A stretch of 64,000 bases of DNA, taken from NCBI GenBank assembly GCA_902599335.1, contig CACKFA010000004.1, positions 1 through 64,000 on the forward strand, read 5' to 3'. Below, one piece after another: positions 27,400 through 37,785 of this stretch. Positions within the stretch are counted from its first letter, which is position 1. Every line of letters starts with the position of its first letter. Below the pieces are notes generated by a model that was given only the letters and a program-made list of their open reading frames with translations, was not told the origin of the DNA and made no database searches. This stretch comes from an uncultured Pelagibacteraceae bacterium (lineage in GTDB: Bacteria > Pseudomonadota > Alphaproteobacteria > Pelagibacterales > Pelagibacteraceae). A program made the position numbers and the translations under genes.

Positions 27400-29073
27400 A
27401 CCTTCTATTTCACCCTTGTCATTTAATTTTATTGAGTCGGCCGCAGGAACTCTTGGAAGACCTGGCATTGTCATAATTTCTCCACACACAACAACTATAA
27501 ATTCAGCACCTGAAGAAAGTCTTACCTCTCTTACAGGCAAAACATGACCTGTGGGCGCACCTTTTAAATTTGGATCTGTTGAAAAACTATATTGAGTTTT
27601 TGCAATACAAACAGGTAACTTGCCGTAACCTTTTTCTTCAAAATCTTTTAATTGTTGTCTAACTTTTGTATCAGCTACCACTTCAGAAGCGCTATAAATT
27701 TCTTGTGCAATTTTTTCTATTTTTTTGAATAACGGAAGATTATCCTCATATAAAAATTTAAATGTATCTTTTTTATCTTCACAAATTTCTGTAACATTTT
27801 TAGCCAGTTCAATAGTTCCTTCACTTCCATTTGACCAATGAGTACATTTAGAGGCTTTTACTCCTTGCGTTTCACAAAAATCTAACAAGGTTTTCATTTC
27901 ATCTTCAGTATCAGTAATAAAATGATTAACTGCAACAGTAACAGGTAATCCAAATTTTCTAATATTATTAATATGTCTACGTAAATTTACCATTCCCTCT
28001 TTGAGTGCTGATACATTTTCTTTTTTTAAATCTTCTTTAGCAACTCCACCATGCATTTTCAGTGCTCTTATAGTTGCAACAATGACAACACAATCTGGTT
28101 TTAGACCAGATTTTCTACACTTAATATCTAGAAATTTTTCAGCTCCCAGATCAGCTCCGAATCCTGCCTCTGTTACAACGTAGTCAGCTAATTTAAGTCC
28201 AGCTTTAGTTGCAATAACTGAATTACATCCATGAGCAATATTTGCAAAAGGGCCACCATGAATTATTGCAGGATTGTTTTCTAGAGTTTGAGTTACATTG
28301 GGTCTTATTGCTTCTTTAAGCAAAACTGTCATTGGACCTTGAGCATTTAAATCTTTTGCATAAATTGATTGCTTATCTCTAGTATAACCAATTGTAATAT
28401 TTCCAATTCTGTTTTCCAAATCTTTTAAGTCTGTTGCTAAACAAAAAATAGCCATAAGCTCAGATGCAACTGTAATATCGAAACTATCTTGCCTTGGGTA
28501 ACCATTAGCTACTCCTCCTAGATCAACAATAATAGATCTTAACGATCTATCGTTCATATCCATGACCCTTCTCCAAACGACTCGTCTAACATCAATGTTA
28601 AGTTTGTTGCCCCAATAGATATGATTATCAATTAATGCAGATAATAAATTATGAGCAGATGTAATAGCATGAAAGTCACCTGTAAAATGAAGATTTATTT
28701 GTTCCATTGGTACTACTTGGGCATAACCACCACCAGCGGCCCCACCTTTCATTCCAAATGATGGACCAAGACTTGGTTCTCTTAGACAAACAATAGATTT
28801 TTTTCCAATTTTATTTAAACCGTCATTTAAACCAACAGAAGTTGTGGTTTTACCTTCACCAGCTGGAGTAGGAGTAATTGCAGTAACTAAAATTAATTTG
28901 CCATTCTCCTCTTTAAGAGTATTTAAATATTCCAAATTTATTTTGGCTATGTGTCTACCCATTGGACTAAAAGCAAAATTTTCATCTGGCACTCCAACTT
29001 TAGAAAGAATATCTTTTATTGGGTGCATTTTAGCTTCTCGAGCTATTTGAATGTCAGATTTTACTTCGGCCAT
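27391..29073 (-). CDS. fhs: Formate-tetrahydrofolate ligase
   Basis: A 560-residue enzyme of the usual Fhs length. The P-loop is in [20 protein letters not shown], with [40 protein letters not shown] and [15 protein letters not shown] as strong family signatures. It interconverts formate, ATP and THF with 10-formyl-THF. In SAR11 it ends the one-carbon oxidation route, recovering ATP from methyl groups of TMAO, betaine and DMSP. It is divergent from the sarcosine-oxidase-type operon, which produces methylene-THF, by 130 bases. Confidence 0.96.
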   Translation of the reverse strand: MAEVKSDIQIAREAKMHPIKDILSKVGVPDENFAFSPMGRHIAKINLEYLNTLKEENGKLILVTAITPTPAGEGKTTTSVGLNDGLNKIGKKSIVCLREPSLGPSFGMKGGAAGGGYAQVVPMEQINLHFTGDFHAITSAHNLLSALIDNHIYWGNKLNIDVRRVVWRRVMDMNDRSLRSIIVDLGGVANGYPRQDSFDITVASELMAIFCLATDLKDLENRIGNITIGYTRDKQSIYAKDLNAQGPMTVLLKEAIRPNVTQTLENNPAIIHGGPFANIAHGCNSVIATKAGLKLADYVVTEAGFGADLGAEKFLDIKCRKSGLKPDCVVIVATIRALKMHGGVAKEDLKKENVSALKEGMVNLRRHINNIRKFGLPVTVAVNHFITDTEDEMKTLLDFCETQGVKASKCTHWSNGSEGTIELAKNVTEICEDKKDTFKFLYEDNLPLFKKIEKIAQEIYSASEVVADTKVRQQLKDFEEKGYGKLPVCIAKTQYSFSTDPNLKGAPTGHVLPVREVRLSSGAEFIVVVCGEIMTMPGLPRVPAADSIKLNDKGEIEGLF

Positions 29074-29203
29074 AAATAATCCAAATAAATTAAAAGTTTT
29101 TTATCTGTGACTTCTTATCCTTTTTTGAGATATTTGGAAACTTCTAAAAAATATATATAAAAAAAATAAGCACTATTTAAATTGATTGTTATAAAATTAA
29201 CTG
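29074..29203. promoter_or_regulatory. Divergent control region fhs / soxB-type operon
   Basis: A 130-base AT-rich region between two functionally linked divergent units. It contains AAAAAATATATATAAAAAAAATAA near 29147-29169, a likely promoter region, but no clear operator palindrome. No SD is visible immediately before the rightward ATG. Confidence 0.4.
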
Positions 29204-30460
29204 ATGCAAAAATATTCTATATTTAACCTTGTTAAAAACGCTTTTTCAAACCATGAAAATTGGGATTTGGCTTGGAAAGATCCAACACCTAAAGAGGAAT
29301 ATGATGTTGTAATTATAGGTGGTGGAGGCCATGGTTTAGCTACAGCTTATTATCTTGCTAAAGAACATAATGTTACAAATGTTGCAATTATAGAAAAAGG
29401 ATGGATCGGTGGTGGAAACGTAGGGCGTAATACTACAATTATTAGATCCAATTACATGCATGATGAAAATGGTTTGTTCAGTGAGTTTGGAATGGATTTA
29501 TGGAGAAAGATGAGTCAGGATCTGAATTACAATGTAATGTTTTCTCCAAGAGGAATAATTAATCTTGCGCATTCTGATGCACAAATGAATGCATACGCGA
29601 GAAGAGGAAATTCTATGAGATTAAATGGAATAGATGCTGTTCTTTTAAATAGAGAGCAAGTTAAAGAAATTATTCCAATGGCTGATTTTTCTGAAAACGT
29701 AAGATTTCCAATTTTTGGTGGCTTGATGCAACCAAGTGCAGGCACAGCAAGACATGATGCTGTTGCATGGGGTTATGCACGTCAAGCAGATTCAATGGGG
29801 GTAGATATTATTCAGAATTGTGAAGTAATTGGATTTGATGTTTCAGCAGGAAAAATAAATGGCATTAGAACTTCAAGAGGAAATATCAAAGCAAAAAAAG
29901 TTGGTTTATGTGTTGCTGGAAGCACAAATATTTTAGCAGAAAAATTAAATATGACATTACCAATTGAAACTCATTTACTTCAAGCATGTGTTTCTGAGCC
30001 AGTTAAACCAGTTTTAGATAATGTAGTTACGTTTGGTGCAGGACACTTTTATGTAAGTCAATCTGACAAAGGTGAGATGGTAATGGGCGGCGATCTTGAT
30101 GGTTATAATAGTTATGCTCAAAGAGGAAACTTACCAACATTGCAACATGTATTAAGTGAAGGTATAGCCATGATGCCATTTTTGAGTAAATTAAAAATGC
30201 TTAGAACGTGGGGTGGTATTATGGATATGTCAATGGATGGTTCACCTATTATCGATAAAACACACATTGATGGTTTGTATTTGAATTGTGGATGGTGCTA
30301 TGGAGGATTTAAAGCTACACCTGCATCGGGTTGGACATTTGCTCATACTATTGCTCAAGATAGAGTGCATGAATTAAATGCTGGCTATAGCTTAAATAGA
30401 TTTAATACTGGCCATCTTATTGATGAAAAGGGACTTGGAACAAAAACCTGGATATCGTAA
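29204..30460 (+). CDS. soxB: Sarcosine oxidase / N-methylglutamate dehydrogenase beta-type subunit
   Basis: A 418-residue FAD subunit: DVVIIGGGGHGLATAYYLAKEH at about residues 34-55 binds FAD, GWIGGGNVGRNTTIIRSNY continues the family signature, and the C-terminal GSPIIDKTHIDGLYLNCGWCYGGFKATPASG ends it. In the heterotetramer it oxidises an N-methyl group and passes the carbon to THF on the alpha subunit. The beta-delta-alpha-gamma gene order is shared by soxBDAG (sarcosine) and mgdABCD (N-methylglutamate); both substrates make sense here. The four genes abut or overlap. Confidence 0.9.
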   Translation: MQKYSIFNLVKNAFSNHENWDLAWKDPTPKEEYDVVIIGGGGHGLATAYYLAKEHNVTNVAIIEKGWIGGGNVGRNTTIIRSNYMHDENGLFSEFGMDLWRKMSQDLNYNVMFSPRGIINLAHSDAQMNAYARRGNSMRLNGIDAVLLNREQVKEIIPMADFSENVRFPIFGGLMQPSAGTARHDAVAWGYARQADSMGVDIIQNCEVIGFDVSAGKINGIRTSRGNIKAKKVGLCVAGSTNILAEKLNMTLPIETHLLQACVSEPVKPVLDNVVTFGAGHFYVSQSDKGEMVMGGDLDGYNSYAQRGNLPTLQHVLSEGIAMMPFLSKLKMLRTWGGIMDMSMDGSPIIDKTHIDGLYLNCGWCYGGFKATPASGWTFAHTIAQDRVHELNAGYSLNRFNTGHLIDEKGLGTKTWIS

Positions 30461-30730
30461 ATGCTTTACATAAATTGCCCACACTGTGGAATGAGATCTC
30501 AAAATGAATTTTCATATGGTGGCGATGCAAGTGTTATAAGACCAGAACTTAATAAAGAAGTTTCTGATCAAGAATGGGATAATTTTGTTTACAATAGAAA
30601 AAGTTTAAGAGGAAAGCATTTAGAGCTATGGCAACATATTTCTGGATGTAGACAATGGATAAAGGTTGAGAGAGATACTGCAACCCACGAAATTTTTAGA
30701 ACTTTTAAATCGGATGAGGAAGTTGCTTAA
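30461..30730 (+). CDS. soxD: Sarcosine oxidase delta-type subunit
   Basis: An 89-residue protein matching the small delta subunit (about 90-100 aa). It begins MLYINCPHCGMRSQNEF, with CPHC plus the distal HISGCRQWIKVERDT providing the His/Cys zinc site. It starts at the base after the beta-subunit stop, and its stop overlaps the next ATG (TAATG). It structurally supports the alpha/beta complex. Confidence 0.92.
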   Translation: MLYINCPHCGMRSQNEFSYGGDASVIRPELNKEVSDQEWDNFVYNRKSLRGKHLELWQHISGCRQWIKVERDTATHEIFRTFKSDEEVA

Positions 30731-33726
30731 TGACCCAAGCTTTTAGAATTGAAAATGGGGGACTAATAAATAGAGATAAAAAATTATCCTTTAAATTTAA
30801 TGGTAAAACTTACTTAGGTTATGAGGGTGACACATTAGCTTCAGCTTTGTTGGCAAATGGAGTTCATTTAGTAGGAAGAAGTTTTAAATATCACAGACCT
30901 AGAGGTTTCTTTGGAGCAGGTGTAGATGAACCTTATGCAGTTGTTCAACTTTTTAGAAATGGTGAAACAGAACCTAATATTAAAGCAACAGAGCAGGAAT
31001 TATTTGAAGGTTTAGAAGCAAAAAGTGTTAATTGTTGGCCAAGTGTCAATTTTGACATAGGTGCAATCAATAATTTTTTGAAAATTTTTTTACCAGCAGG
31101 TTTTTATTACAAAACTTTTATGTGGCCAAAAAGTTTTTGGTATCGAATTTATGAACCTTTCATAAGAAAAGCAGCTGGCTTAGGTGTAGCTTCAACTAAA
31201 CATGATAAAGAAAGGTATGAACATAAATACGAATATTGTGATTTATTAATTGCAGGCTCAGGACCTTCCGGATTAGCTGGTGCATATGCAGCAGCAAAAA
31301 ATGGAGCTAAAGTAATTTTAGCTGAAGATAAACCAAGATTTGGTGGATCTTTATTAACTAATGATGTCAACATTGGCAACCAATCTGGAAAAGATTGGGC
31401 TGAGGGGATAATTGCAGAACTCAAAACTATGCCAAATGTTGTTGTAAAAAATAGATCTCAAATTTTTGGATACTATGATCACAACATGCTTGTGATGTCA
31501 GAAAAAGTTAGTGATCATTTACCATCAACTAAAAAATATAACCCTAACAAAAGGTTATGGTACATTCGAGCAAAAGAAGTTTTGATTTCCTCAGGATCAA
31601 TTGAAAGACCAATAGTTTTTGGAAATAATGATACACCAGGGGTAATGCTTTCTTCAGCTGCTAAAGAATATTTAAAAGTATATGGTGTTTTAGTTGGAAG
31701 AACACCATTGGTATTTACAAATAACGATAGTGGATACGAAACAGCAATTGAATTTAAAAAACATGGAGTAGATCCAGTTGTTTTAGACTCAAGAAAAAAT
31801 CCTGAGTCAGAAATAATTGATGAGGCAAAAAATTTAGGAATTAATATTAAAAATTCATATGTTGTTGTTGCAGCACAAGGATATAAAAAAGTAAAATCCG
31901 CAGATATTGCATCTATTACTGAAGACAAAAAACAACTTGGTAAAATAGAAAATATAAAATGTGATTGTATTTGTGTTTCAGGTTTTTGGACACCAACCAT
32001 TCATTTAGCCTCACAATCAGGAAATAAAACGAAGTTTAAAGAGGAAATTGATGCATTTGTCCCAGGGCAATCAAAACAAAATGAAATTACTCTAGGTGCA
32101 GCTAATGGAGTATTTACACTGGAGGAAACTTTAAAAACTTCATTTAAAGCAGGAAGTGAATTATCAAAAAAAATTACTGAAAATGATAATGAGATAGCTA
32201 TTCCAAATGTTGTCGAAAAAAAATCTTCTCAACATGATAAGTTCTGGTGCGTTCCATTGCCGAAAGGTAAAAATTATAAAAGGTTTTTAGATTTCCAAAA
32301 TGATGTAGCAGTATCTGATATAGAAATAGCTTTAAGAGAAGGGTATCGATCAATTGAACACGTAAAAAGATATACAACTCTAGGAATGGCAACAGACCAA
32401 GGAAAAACAAGTAATTTAAACGGATTACAATTAGTATCTGAAATTGAAAATAAAGTTGTTCCTGCAGTAGGTCATACAACTTTCAGACCTCCATATACTC
32501 CTGTTTCTATTGGAGCAATAGTAGGAAGAGAGGTTGGAAAACACTCAAAACCTACAAGAAAATCTCCAATGCATTCATGGCATGAAAAAAATAATGCAGT
32601 TTTTGTTGATGCGGGTGTTTGGTTAAGACCAAGATATTATAAAAGAGGAAATGAAAATTTATTTGAGGCCTCTAAAAGAGAGGCTAAAAATGTAAGAACA
32701 AATGTTGGAGTTTGTGACGTAACAACTTTAGGAAAAATTGATGTCAAAGGTCCTGATGCAGCAGAGTTATTAAATAGAGTTTATACAAATGCTTGGCTAA
32801 AACTACCAGTTGGTAAAGCTAGATATGGTGTAATGTTAAGAGAAGATGGAATTGTTATGGATGATGGAACAACTACAAGAATTTCAGAAAATCATTATCA
32901 TATGACTACTACGACAGCTCAAGCAGCAAACGTTCTTTCGCATTTAGAATATTATTTGCAACTAGTTTGGCCTGAATTAAATGTGAATGTAGTTTCAACT
33001 ACAGAACAGTGGGCAGGAGCAGCTATCGCAGGACCTAAATCTAGAGATTTATTACAAAAATTATTTCCAAATTCAGATGTATCAAATGAAGGTTTGCCTT
33101 TCATGGGTTACATGGAGGGAGATTTATCTGGTGTTAAAGCAAGAATTTTTAGAATTTCGTTCTCAGGCGAGCTTGCTTATGAAGTAAATGTTGAATCTGA
33201 TTTTGGAAATTTCATGTGGGAAAAAATAATGGGAGTTGGTGAGGAATTTAACATTCAACCGTATGGAACAGAAGCATTATCAACTCTCAGAATTGAAATG
33301 GGACATGTTGCTGGATCAGAACTTGATGGTAGAACAATTCCATTCGACAACGCCTTAGAAGGTCTTGTTAGCAAAAAGAAAGATTTTATTGGAAAAAGAT
33401 CATTACAAAGGTCTGCATTTATAGCTGAAGATAGACAAAGAATAGTGGGCGTAGTTCCATTAGATAAACAAACAAGTATACCAGAGGGATCTCACTTAGT
33501 TAAAGATGATAAAGCACCGTTACCAAATCCAAAATTAGGTCATATCTCTGCATCTTGTTGGAGTGTTGAATATGATAATCCTTTTTCTTTGGCTATTTTG
33601 AAAGATGGAAAAAATATGATCGGTCAAAAGCTTTTTGCGATGTCGCCACTTAAAAACAAAGTAATACCAGTTGAAATAGTTTCATCACATTATGTAGACC
33701 CAAAAGGTGAAAGAGTTAGATCATGA
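30730..33726 (+). CDS. soxA: Sarcosine oxidase / N-methylglutamate dehydrogenase alpha-type subunit
   Basis: A 998-residue multi-domain subunit of the usual size. Residues about 15-100 form the small ferredoxin-like N-terminal module ([40 protein letters not shown]). The dinucleotide-binding GSGPSG is at 176-181, an NAD/FAD region runs to about 590, and a GcvT-type THF-binding domain occupies about 610-998 ([38 protein letters not shown]). It channels the oxidised methyl group to THF as methylene-THF. It overlaps the gamma-subunit gene by 4 bases (ATGA). Confidence 0.93.
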   Translation: MTQAFRIENGGLINRDKKLSFKFNGKTYLGYEGDTLASALLANGVHLVGRSFKYHRPRGFFGAGVDEPYAVVQLFRNGETEPNIKATEQELFEGLEAKSVNCWPSVNFDIGAINNFLKIFLPAGFYYKTFMWPKSFWYRIYEPFIRKAAGLGVASTKHDKERYEHKYEYCDLLIAGSGPSGLAGAYAAAKNGAKVILAEDKPRFGGSLLTNDVNIGNQSGKDWAEGIIAELKTMPNVVVKNRSQIFGYYDHNMLVMSEKVSDHLPSTKKYNPNKRLWYIRAKEVLISSGSIERPIVFGNNDTPGVMLSSAAKEYLKVYGVLVGRTPLVFTNNDSGYETAIEFKKHGVDPVVLDSRKNPESEIIDEAKNLGINIKNSYVVVAAQGYKKVKSADIASITEDKKQLGKIENIKCDCICVSGFWTPTIHLASQSGNKTKFKEEIDAFVPGQSKQNEITLGAANGVFTLEETLKTSFKAGSELSKKITENDNEIAIPNVVEKKSSQHDKFWCVPLPKGKNYKRFLDFQNDVAVSDIEIALREGYRSIEHVKRYTTLGMATDQGKTSNLNGLQLVSEIENKVVPAVGHTTFRPPYTPVSIGAIVGREVGKHSKPTRKSPMHSWHEKNNAVFVDAGVWLRPRYYKRGNENLFEASKREAKNVRTNVGVCDVTTLGKIDVKGPDAAELLNRVYTNAWLKLPVGKARYGVMLREDGIVMDDGTTTRISENHYHMTTTTAQAANVLSHLEYYLQLVWPELNVNVVSTTEQWAGAAIAGPKSRDLLQKLFPNSDVSNEGLPFMGYMEGDLSGVKARIFRISFSGELAYEVNVESDFGNFMWEKIMGVGEEFNIQPYGTEALSTLRIEMGHVAGSELDGRTIPFDNALEGLVSKKKDFIGKRSLQRSAFIAEDRQRIVGVVPLDKQTSIPEGSHLVKDDKAPLPNPKLGHISASCWSVEYDNPFSLAILKDGKNMIGQKLFAMSPLKNKVIPVEIVSSHYVDPKGERVRS

Positions 33727-34310
33727 CAGTAATTTCAGCTTTATCAAATGTTCATTTAAAAGGTCAATTTGGAGATTATGAAGGTAAAAATGAAAATGAT
33801 TTACTTAAAATATCTGAAATCAAAAATTTACTAATTGTTCAAATAGTTCAGTACAAAAATTCCTCAGTTTCATTTGAGGGCATTGATATTGATGGTTTAA
33901 AATTAAAAAACGAACCTTTAACTGTAATGTTTAATGATACTACTAGGATTATGTGGAATGGACCAAAAAACTGGTTTTTGGTTTCAACAAAAAAAGATTT
34001 AATAAAAGATATAACAGATAAATTTAAAGATACAGACTTTGCTGTAACAGATTTATCTCATTCAAGGGCTATTATTGAAATCGAAGGTAATGATACGATA
34101 GAAGTTTTAAAAAAGGGATGCCCTTTTAATTTTGATACATTAGATAAAAATAATTCAATTAACTCAACTTATAATGGAATAGCTTTTACTGTTGACAGGT
34201 TGGGTGAAAATCCAAATAAAGTAAGGTTATTTGCTCTAAGAAGTTTTGGAGAATCTTTATATCATTCTATCACAGACGCATCTCTAGAGTTTGGCTTTGA
34301 ATCTTTATAA
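33723..34310 (+). CDS. soxG: Sarcosine oxidase gamma-type subunit
   Basis: A 195-residue protein in the position and size of SoxG/Mgd[15 protein letters not shown] and the following [29 protein letters not shown] segment match the gamma subunit, a truncated GcvT-like fold. It closes the four-gene operon and converges on the EamA exporter gene with only 10 bases between the ends. Confidence 0.87.
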   Translation: MTVISALSNVHLKGQFGDYEGKNENDLLKISEIKNLLIVQIVQYKNSSVSFEGIDIDGLKLKNEPLTVMFNDTTRIMWNGPKNWFLVSTKKDLIKDITDKFKDTDFAVTDLSHSRAIIEIEGNDTIEVLKKGCPFNFDTLDKNNSINSTYNGIAFTVDRLGENPNKVRLFALRSFGESLYHSITDASLEFGFESL

Positions 34311-34320
34311 GCTTAAATTT

Positions 34321-35169
34321 TCAATCTCTTGTTGCAATATAAACACCTATAGAAGTAATTAGAAATCCAATTAAGTCTAAGCTAGTTAAACCTTCATTCA
34401 AGAAAAGCCATGCCATAAAAGCAGATGTAGCGGGGATTAAAAAAAATACAGAAACAGTTTTGCTTGCTGAGTTATTTTTTATTAAATACATTAATATTGT
34501 AAACGCTCCAAATGAAACCAAAAATATTTGATGAGTCATTGCCATGATAAATGTTTGTGAGAAATCTATATATGGATCAACAAATAAAATAATTATAGAT
34601 ACATGAAATATACATCCACCAATAGCTTGATTCATGTTGCTTACAGATAGAGGCAAGTTGTTACTTAATTTTTTTTGCCATAAAGTTGAAAAAGTAATTG
34701 CTAATAACGCTATTATTGTTGCAATCAATCCTGCTGCTGGTATTTTAGAACCAACATCTAAACCTAATACAATTCCTGCACCAGTAAATCCTAACAAAAC
34801 ACCTACCCACTGTTTTGTAGTTACTTTTTCATTTAAGATTGGACCGCTTAATGCATTTGTAAGAACTGGTTGAAGAGTGACAATTAATGCTGCTAATGCT
34901 GTAGGCATGCCTATTGAGATTGAGTAAAAGACACCACCAAGATAAAAACCATGAAAAAGAACTCCACTAAAAAAAGATTCGAAAAAGTTTCTTTTGCTTA
35001 CTAGAATTTTTTGTTTTGAATAAATAGAAAATAAAAAAAAACCAAAAGCAACTAAAGCAAATCTAAAAGCTAGTGCAGCAAATGGATCACTATTATCTAT
35101 TATAGGTTTTGTTGTTATAAATGCAGAAGACCATAGAAGTACAAATATAAAAGGAAAAATTTTAATCAT
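34321..35169 (-). CDS. EamA/DMT-family permease
   Basis: A 282-residue membrane protein with about ten transmembrane helices in two EamA repeats (LLWSSAFITTKPIID at the start; the second repeat near residue 140, AAGLIATIIALLAITFSTLWQKKL). Members export amino acids, metabolites or drugs. I prefer the ATG at 35169 (MIKIFPFIFVLLWSS); the TTG at 35178 is an alternative. No SD is seen, and a tandem 13-base repeat covers the region just upstream. Substrate unknown. Confidence 0.85.
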   Translation of the reverse strand: MIKIFPFIFVLLWSSAFITTKPIIDNSDPFAALAFRFALVAFGFFLFSIYSKQKILVSKRNFFESFFSGVLFHGFYLGGVFYSISIGMPTALAALIVTLQPVLTNALSGPILNEKVTTKQWVGVLLGFTGAGIVLGLDVGSKIPAAGLIATIIALLAITFSTLWQKKLSNNLPLSVSNMNQAIGGCIFHVSIIILFVDPYIDFSQTFIMAMTHQIFLVSFGAFTILMYLIKNNSASKTVSVFFLIPATSAFMAWLFLNEGLTSLDLIGFLITSIGVYIATRD

Positions 35170-35170
35170 T

Positions 35171-35196
35171 ATATTCAATAAACATATTCAATAAAC
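35171..35196. repeat. Tandem 13-bp direct repeat upstream of the EamA gene
   Basis: ATATTCAATAAAC occurs twice back to back (35171-35183 and 35184-35196), followed by a shorter AAATAAATAAAC echo. It overlaps the immediate 5' region of the EamA gene on the minus strand. It could be slippage in AT-rich DNA or a regulator site. Confidence 0.7.
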
Positions 35197-35280
35197 AAAT
35201 AAATAAACTAAAATCAATAAATACCTATAATGAACTAATTAGATGTGGCAATAAAAGAACAAATCATTTAAATTTTAAAT

Positions 35281-35673
35281 ATGATCTTCAAGTTATTAAG
35301 AATTTTTACAATTTTTGTATCATTTTTCTTTTTAACAGGCTTTGTTTCTGTTTTTTCAATTCTTGGTTCTAGTGTAACAGCTATTACTTCAGGCAATTTA
35401 TATAAAGCAGGAGCACAATTTATAATTAATAAAAGTATAGAAAAAGAGACTGGAAAAAATTCTCTAACATTAATCAAAGAAGAAATAAATAAAAATTTAA
35501 TTAAAGAAGAAATAAATAAAAATAATTCATTAAATGAAGATTTAAGAAAATTAGTTGAAAAAAGAATAAAAATTACTAGACAAAAATTAGCAAATCAAAA
35601 TTTACAAAAATTAGTAAATAAACGAATAATAGTCACTAGGTCAAAACTAGATATAAAAAATATTACTCAATAA
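35281..35673 (+). CDS. Small membrane-anchored protein with internal repeats, 130 aa
   Basis: A 130-residue protein with a hydrophobic N-terminal segment (LLRIFTIFVSFFFLTGFVSVFSILG), probably a membrane anchor or signal, then a Gly/Ala stretch and a highly charged helical tail. The tail contains two internal duplications: IKEEINKN twice in tandem (about residues 63-78) and a KLV-KRI--TR-KL unit repeated at about 89-102 and 109-122. I do not recognise a family. Its 3' end overlaps the end of the convergent 146-residue gene by 11 bases. A 70-codon frame on the opposite strand looks like a shadow. Confidence 0.65.
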   Translation: MIFKLLRIFTIFVSFFFLTGFVSVFSILGSSVTAITSGNLYKAGAQFIINKSIEKETGKNSLTLIKEEINKNLIKEEINKNNSLNEDLRKLVEKRIKITRQKLANQNLQKLVNKRIIVTRSKLDIKNITQ

Positions 35674-36103
35674 TATTTAGATATATCAGGTTTTCTTGTT
35701 TAGTTTCTTTGCACCACATTTCATAGCTTTCACAAACTCTCCATAAATGATCAAAAGCTCTTTGTGAAATTTCTAATGGAAAATGACTTTTAGTATAATA
35801 AAGCTTGGGTATTTTCATCAAAAATTTAACCATTGAATCTTTTTGAAGCTCTAAAAGCCTTAAAGTTTCTCCATTGATTTTTTTTTTAGTTATGGAATCA
35901 ATAAATTTATTTTTCTTAAGTTCCAAAAACCATTTATCATGAAATTCTCCAGAACTTAAAACATCATATTCTTTAGTAGTCATAAAAATTTCAAATGCCT
36001 GTATATTGTTGATTTCAGGATTTTGTTTCTTTATTTCAAGTATATTTAAATAAACAAATTCAGCAGCTCTCAAGACATATGGTTTTTCAGATTTATTAGA
36101 CAT
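35663..36103 (-). CDS. Hypothetical protein, 146 aa
   Basis: A 146-residue soluble, mostly helical protein (YVLRAAEFVYLNILEIKKQNPEI...; KLYYTKSHFPLEISQRAFDHLWRVCESYEMWCKETKQ). No catalytic motif or known family stands out. It follows the aspartate-racemase-like gene by 3 bases and should be co-transcribed with it. Codon use matches neighbours, so it is a real gene. Role unknown. Confidence 0.72.
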   Translation of the reverse strand: MSNKSEKPYVLRAAEFVYLNILEIKKQNPEINNIQAFEIFMTTKEYDVLSSGEFHDKWFLELKKNKFIDSITKKKINGETLRLLELQKDSMVKFLMKIPKLYYTKSHFPLEISQRAFDHLWRVCESYEMWCKETKQENLIYLNIIE

Positions 36104-36106
36104 AAG

Positions 36107-36853
36107 CTAATTTTTATGCTTAACCATAGCTGAATGAGCTAAAATTAAATTAGGATCTAAAAATACTTTTGAAGATTTTACATTTTCAAATGATTTAAAT
36201 GCAAAAATTGCAATAGGGAGTTCTGTACAGCCTAAAATAATTTTTTTACATTTCATTTTAATTAAGGAGTCAATTGCAGGTTTAATTGCTTTAGCAGCAG
36301 CTTTTACATTTCCCATTTTAACTAATTTAATAGCTTTATTAACTGACAATTTCTGTATTTTTTGAGATGGCTCAATTAATTGATAATCCTTATTAAAAAA
36401 TTTTTTATAAACCCCAGTTTTAAGAGTACCCTCAGTTGCTAAGAGACCAACTCTGGAGTTTTTTTTACATTTTTTTTTCGTAAATTTAAAAACTTCTTTT
36501 GGCATGTTGATTATTGGAATACTGATTTTATTTTGTAAATCATCGAACCAATAGTGAGCAGTATTGCAAGGTATAACAATAAATTTACATTTATTCTTTT
36601 CTAGAAGTTTACAACCTTTGAGCAAACTTTTTAGAACTTTGTTATATTTTTCTTTACTTTTTTTATTTGTAGATTTGTTTGAAAGATTTTTAGTTTGAGA
36701 GCCTATAGACTCAGGTCTCCCGGGAATATTTGATTTATTATAAAGTAAAAATAATGGATACTCTTGGTCAATTTTTCCCCTATTCAGAACGGCAAGTTTG
36801 TTACAAAAATCAAGGCCTGCTTGAGTTCCCATTCCACCTAAAATTCCAATCAT
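36107..36853 (-). CDS. Aspartate/glutamate racemase family protein
   Basis: A 248-residue PLP-independent racemase-type protein beginning MIGILGGMGTQAGLDF. The two catalytic cysteines are in VIPCNTAHYWFDD and ILGCTELPIAIF, as needed for two-base racemisation. The expected reaction is interconversion of L- and D-aspartate (or a related acidic amino acid). The 142-base gap before cspA contains that gene's terminator, so this gene has its own promoter. Confidence 0.88.
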   Translation of the reverse strand: MIGILGGMGTQAGLDFCNKLAVLNRGKIDQEYPLFLLYNKSNIPGRPESIGSQTKNLSNKSTNKKSKEKYNKVLKSLLKGCKLLEKNKCKFIVIPCNTAHYWFDDLQNKISIPIINMPKEVFKFTKKKCKKNSRVGLLATEGTLKTGVYKKFFNKDYQLIEPSQKIQKLSVNKAIKLVKMGNVKAAAKAIKPAIDSLIKMKCKKIILGCTELPIAIFAFKSFENVKSSKVFLDPNLILAHSAMVKHKN

Positions 36854-36930
36854 AATTTTGATTAATTTATTAATTTTTTAATTTAAATCTATAATTAATA
36901 ATTGTGTTTAAAGATTGTTTTTAAATAAGG

Positions 36931-36981
36931 TATTGGCTGAATAATAAATTTAATAAAGTTAAATAAATTTTTCAGCCAATA
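36931..36981 (-). terminator. Hairpin terminator of cspA
   Basis: TATTGGCTGAA (36931-36941) is the exact inverse of TTCAGCCAATA (36971-36981), 11 bp, with a 29-base AT-rich loop. On the minus strand the stem is followed by CCTTATTTAAAAA. It lies just after the cold-shock gene stop. The long loop makes it atypical. Confidence 0.65.
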
Positions 36982-36994
36982 GGAAGTTGTGAAA

Positions 36995-37201
36995 TTATGC
37001 AGTTTTTAAGTTAACTGCTGAAGGACCTTTGGGACCATCTTCAACATCGAAAGTCAAAGCTTGACCCTCATCTAAACCGTTCATACCAGCATCTCTTACA
37101 GCTGAAACATGTACAAACACATCTTTTTCTTTATCTTCTCTTTCAATAAAACCAAAACCTTTGGTTGGATTGAACCATTTTACTTTTCCTTGTAGACTCA
37201 T
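36995..37201 (-). CDS. cspA: Cold-shock domain protein
   Basis: A 68-residue CSD protein with both RNA-binding motifs, KGFGFIE (RNP1, residues 14-20) and VFVHVSA (RNP2, residues 28-34). It is an RNA chaperone that may act at low temperature or constitutively. It stands alone as a monocistron: a 116-base leader upstream is typical of csp genes, and a large inverted repeat follows it. Confidence 0.96.
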   Translation of the reverse strand: MSLQGKVKWFNPTKGFGFIEREDKEKDVFVHVSAVRDAGMNGLDEGQALTFDVEDGPKGPSAVNLKTA

Positions 37202-37317
37202 ATTTATCTTCTTACTTTTTGTTATATTAAATTATTACTTATAATTAAGTAATACTGGCTTTTTTTAGATTTTATAGGGTTTTGTCAACAAAATAGATGA
37301 ACTATTAAAATAATTTT

Positions 37318-37785
37318 TTAAATATCATCAATAAGCATAGTTAAATAAACAGAATTAATGTCTTCTTTATAGTGCGCAAAAGGTTCGCACACCGTGAAAC
37401 CAGTTTTTCTGAAAAGTTTTCTTGCTGGTATAAAAAAATCACCTGCTCCAGTTTCAATACTTAATCTTTTTATTTTAAGTTTTTTAGCTTCATTGATTAA
37501 ATGATTTATTACATTAATCCCTTGGCCTTGTTTTCTAAAGTTGTCATGAATTCTTATAGATTTAAATTCTCCATGTTCTTTATCTAAAAATTTTAAAGCA
37601 CCACAACCAATCAATTTTTCACCATCCCATAAACTCCAAAATTTAATTGATGGTACTTTTAAACCTGGAATATCTAAAACATGAGCACTTCCCTCTGGGG
37701 AGGCAGCTCTTAATTCTATAAAATGCTTTGTAAGAAGCTCATTAACTTCGGGATTATCAAAATTACCTTCTACTGATTTTAACAT
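37318..37785 (-). CDS. GNAT family N-acetyltransferase
   Basis: A 155-residue acetyltransferase. The acetyl-CoA binding motif A is FKSIRIHDNFRKQGQGINVINHLINEAKKL (about residues 76-105), with RKLFRKTGFTVCEPFAHY as motif B. Similar single-domain proteins in proteobacteria resemble putative acetyltransferase YafP/ElaA-like groups. It starts at the base directly after purK ends, so it is in the purEK transcript. Substrate unknown. Confidence 0.87.
   Translation of the reverse strand: MLKSVEGNFDNPEVNELLTKHFIELRAASPEGSAHVLDIPGLKVPSIKFWSLWDGEKLIGCGALKFLDKEHGEFKSIRIHDNFRKQGQGINVINHLINEAKKLKIKRLSIETGAGDFFIPARKLFRKTGFTVCEPFAHYKEDINSVYLTMLIDDI

Noticed and set aside
31515..32000. 161-codon frame antisense to soxA
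   Set aside because: It is entirely inside a conserved gene, shows no family motif, and has no plausible start context.
35268..35477. 70-codon minus-strand frame opposite the 130-residue repeat protein
   Set aside because: The plus-strand product has a better membrane anchor and internal repeats; the minus frame runs through the same AT-rich region.
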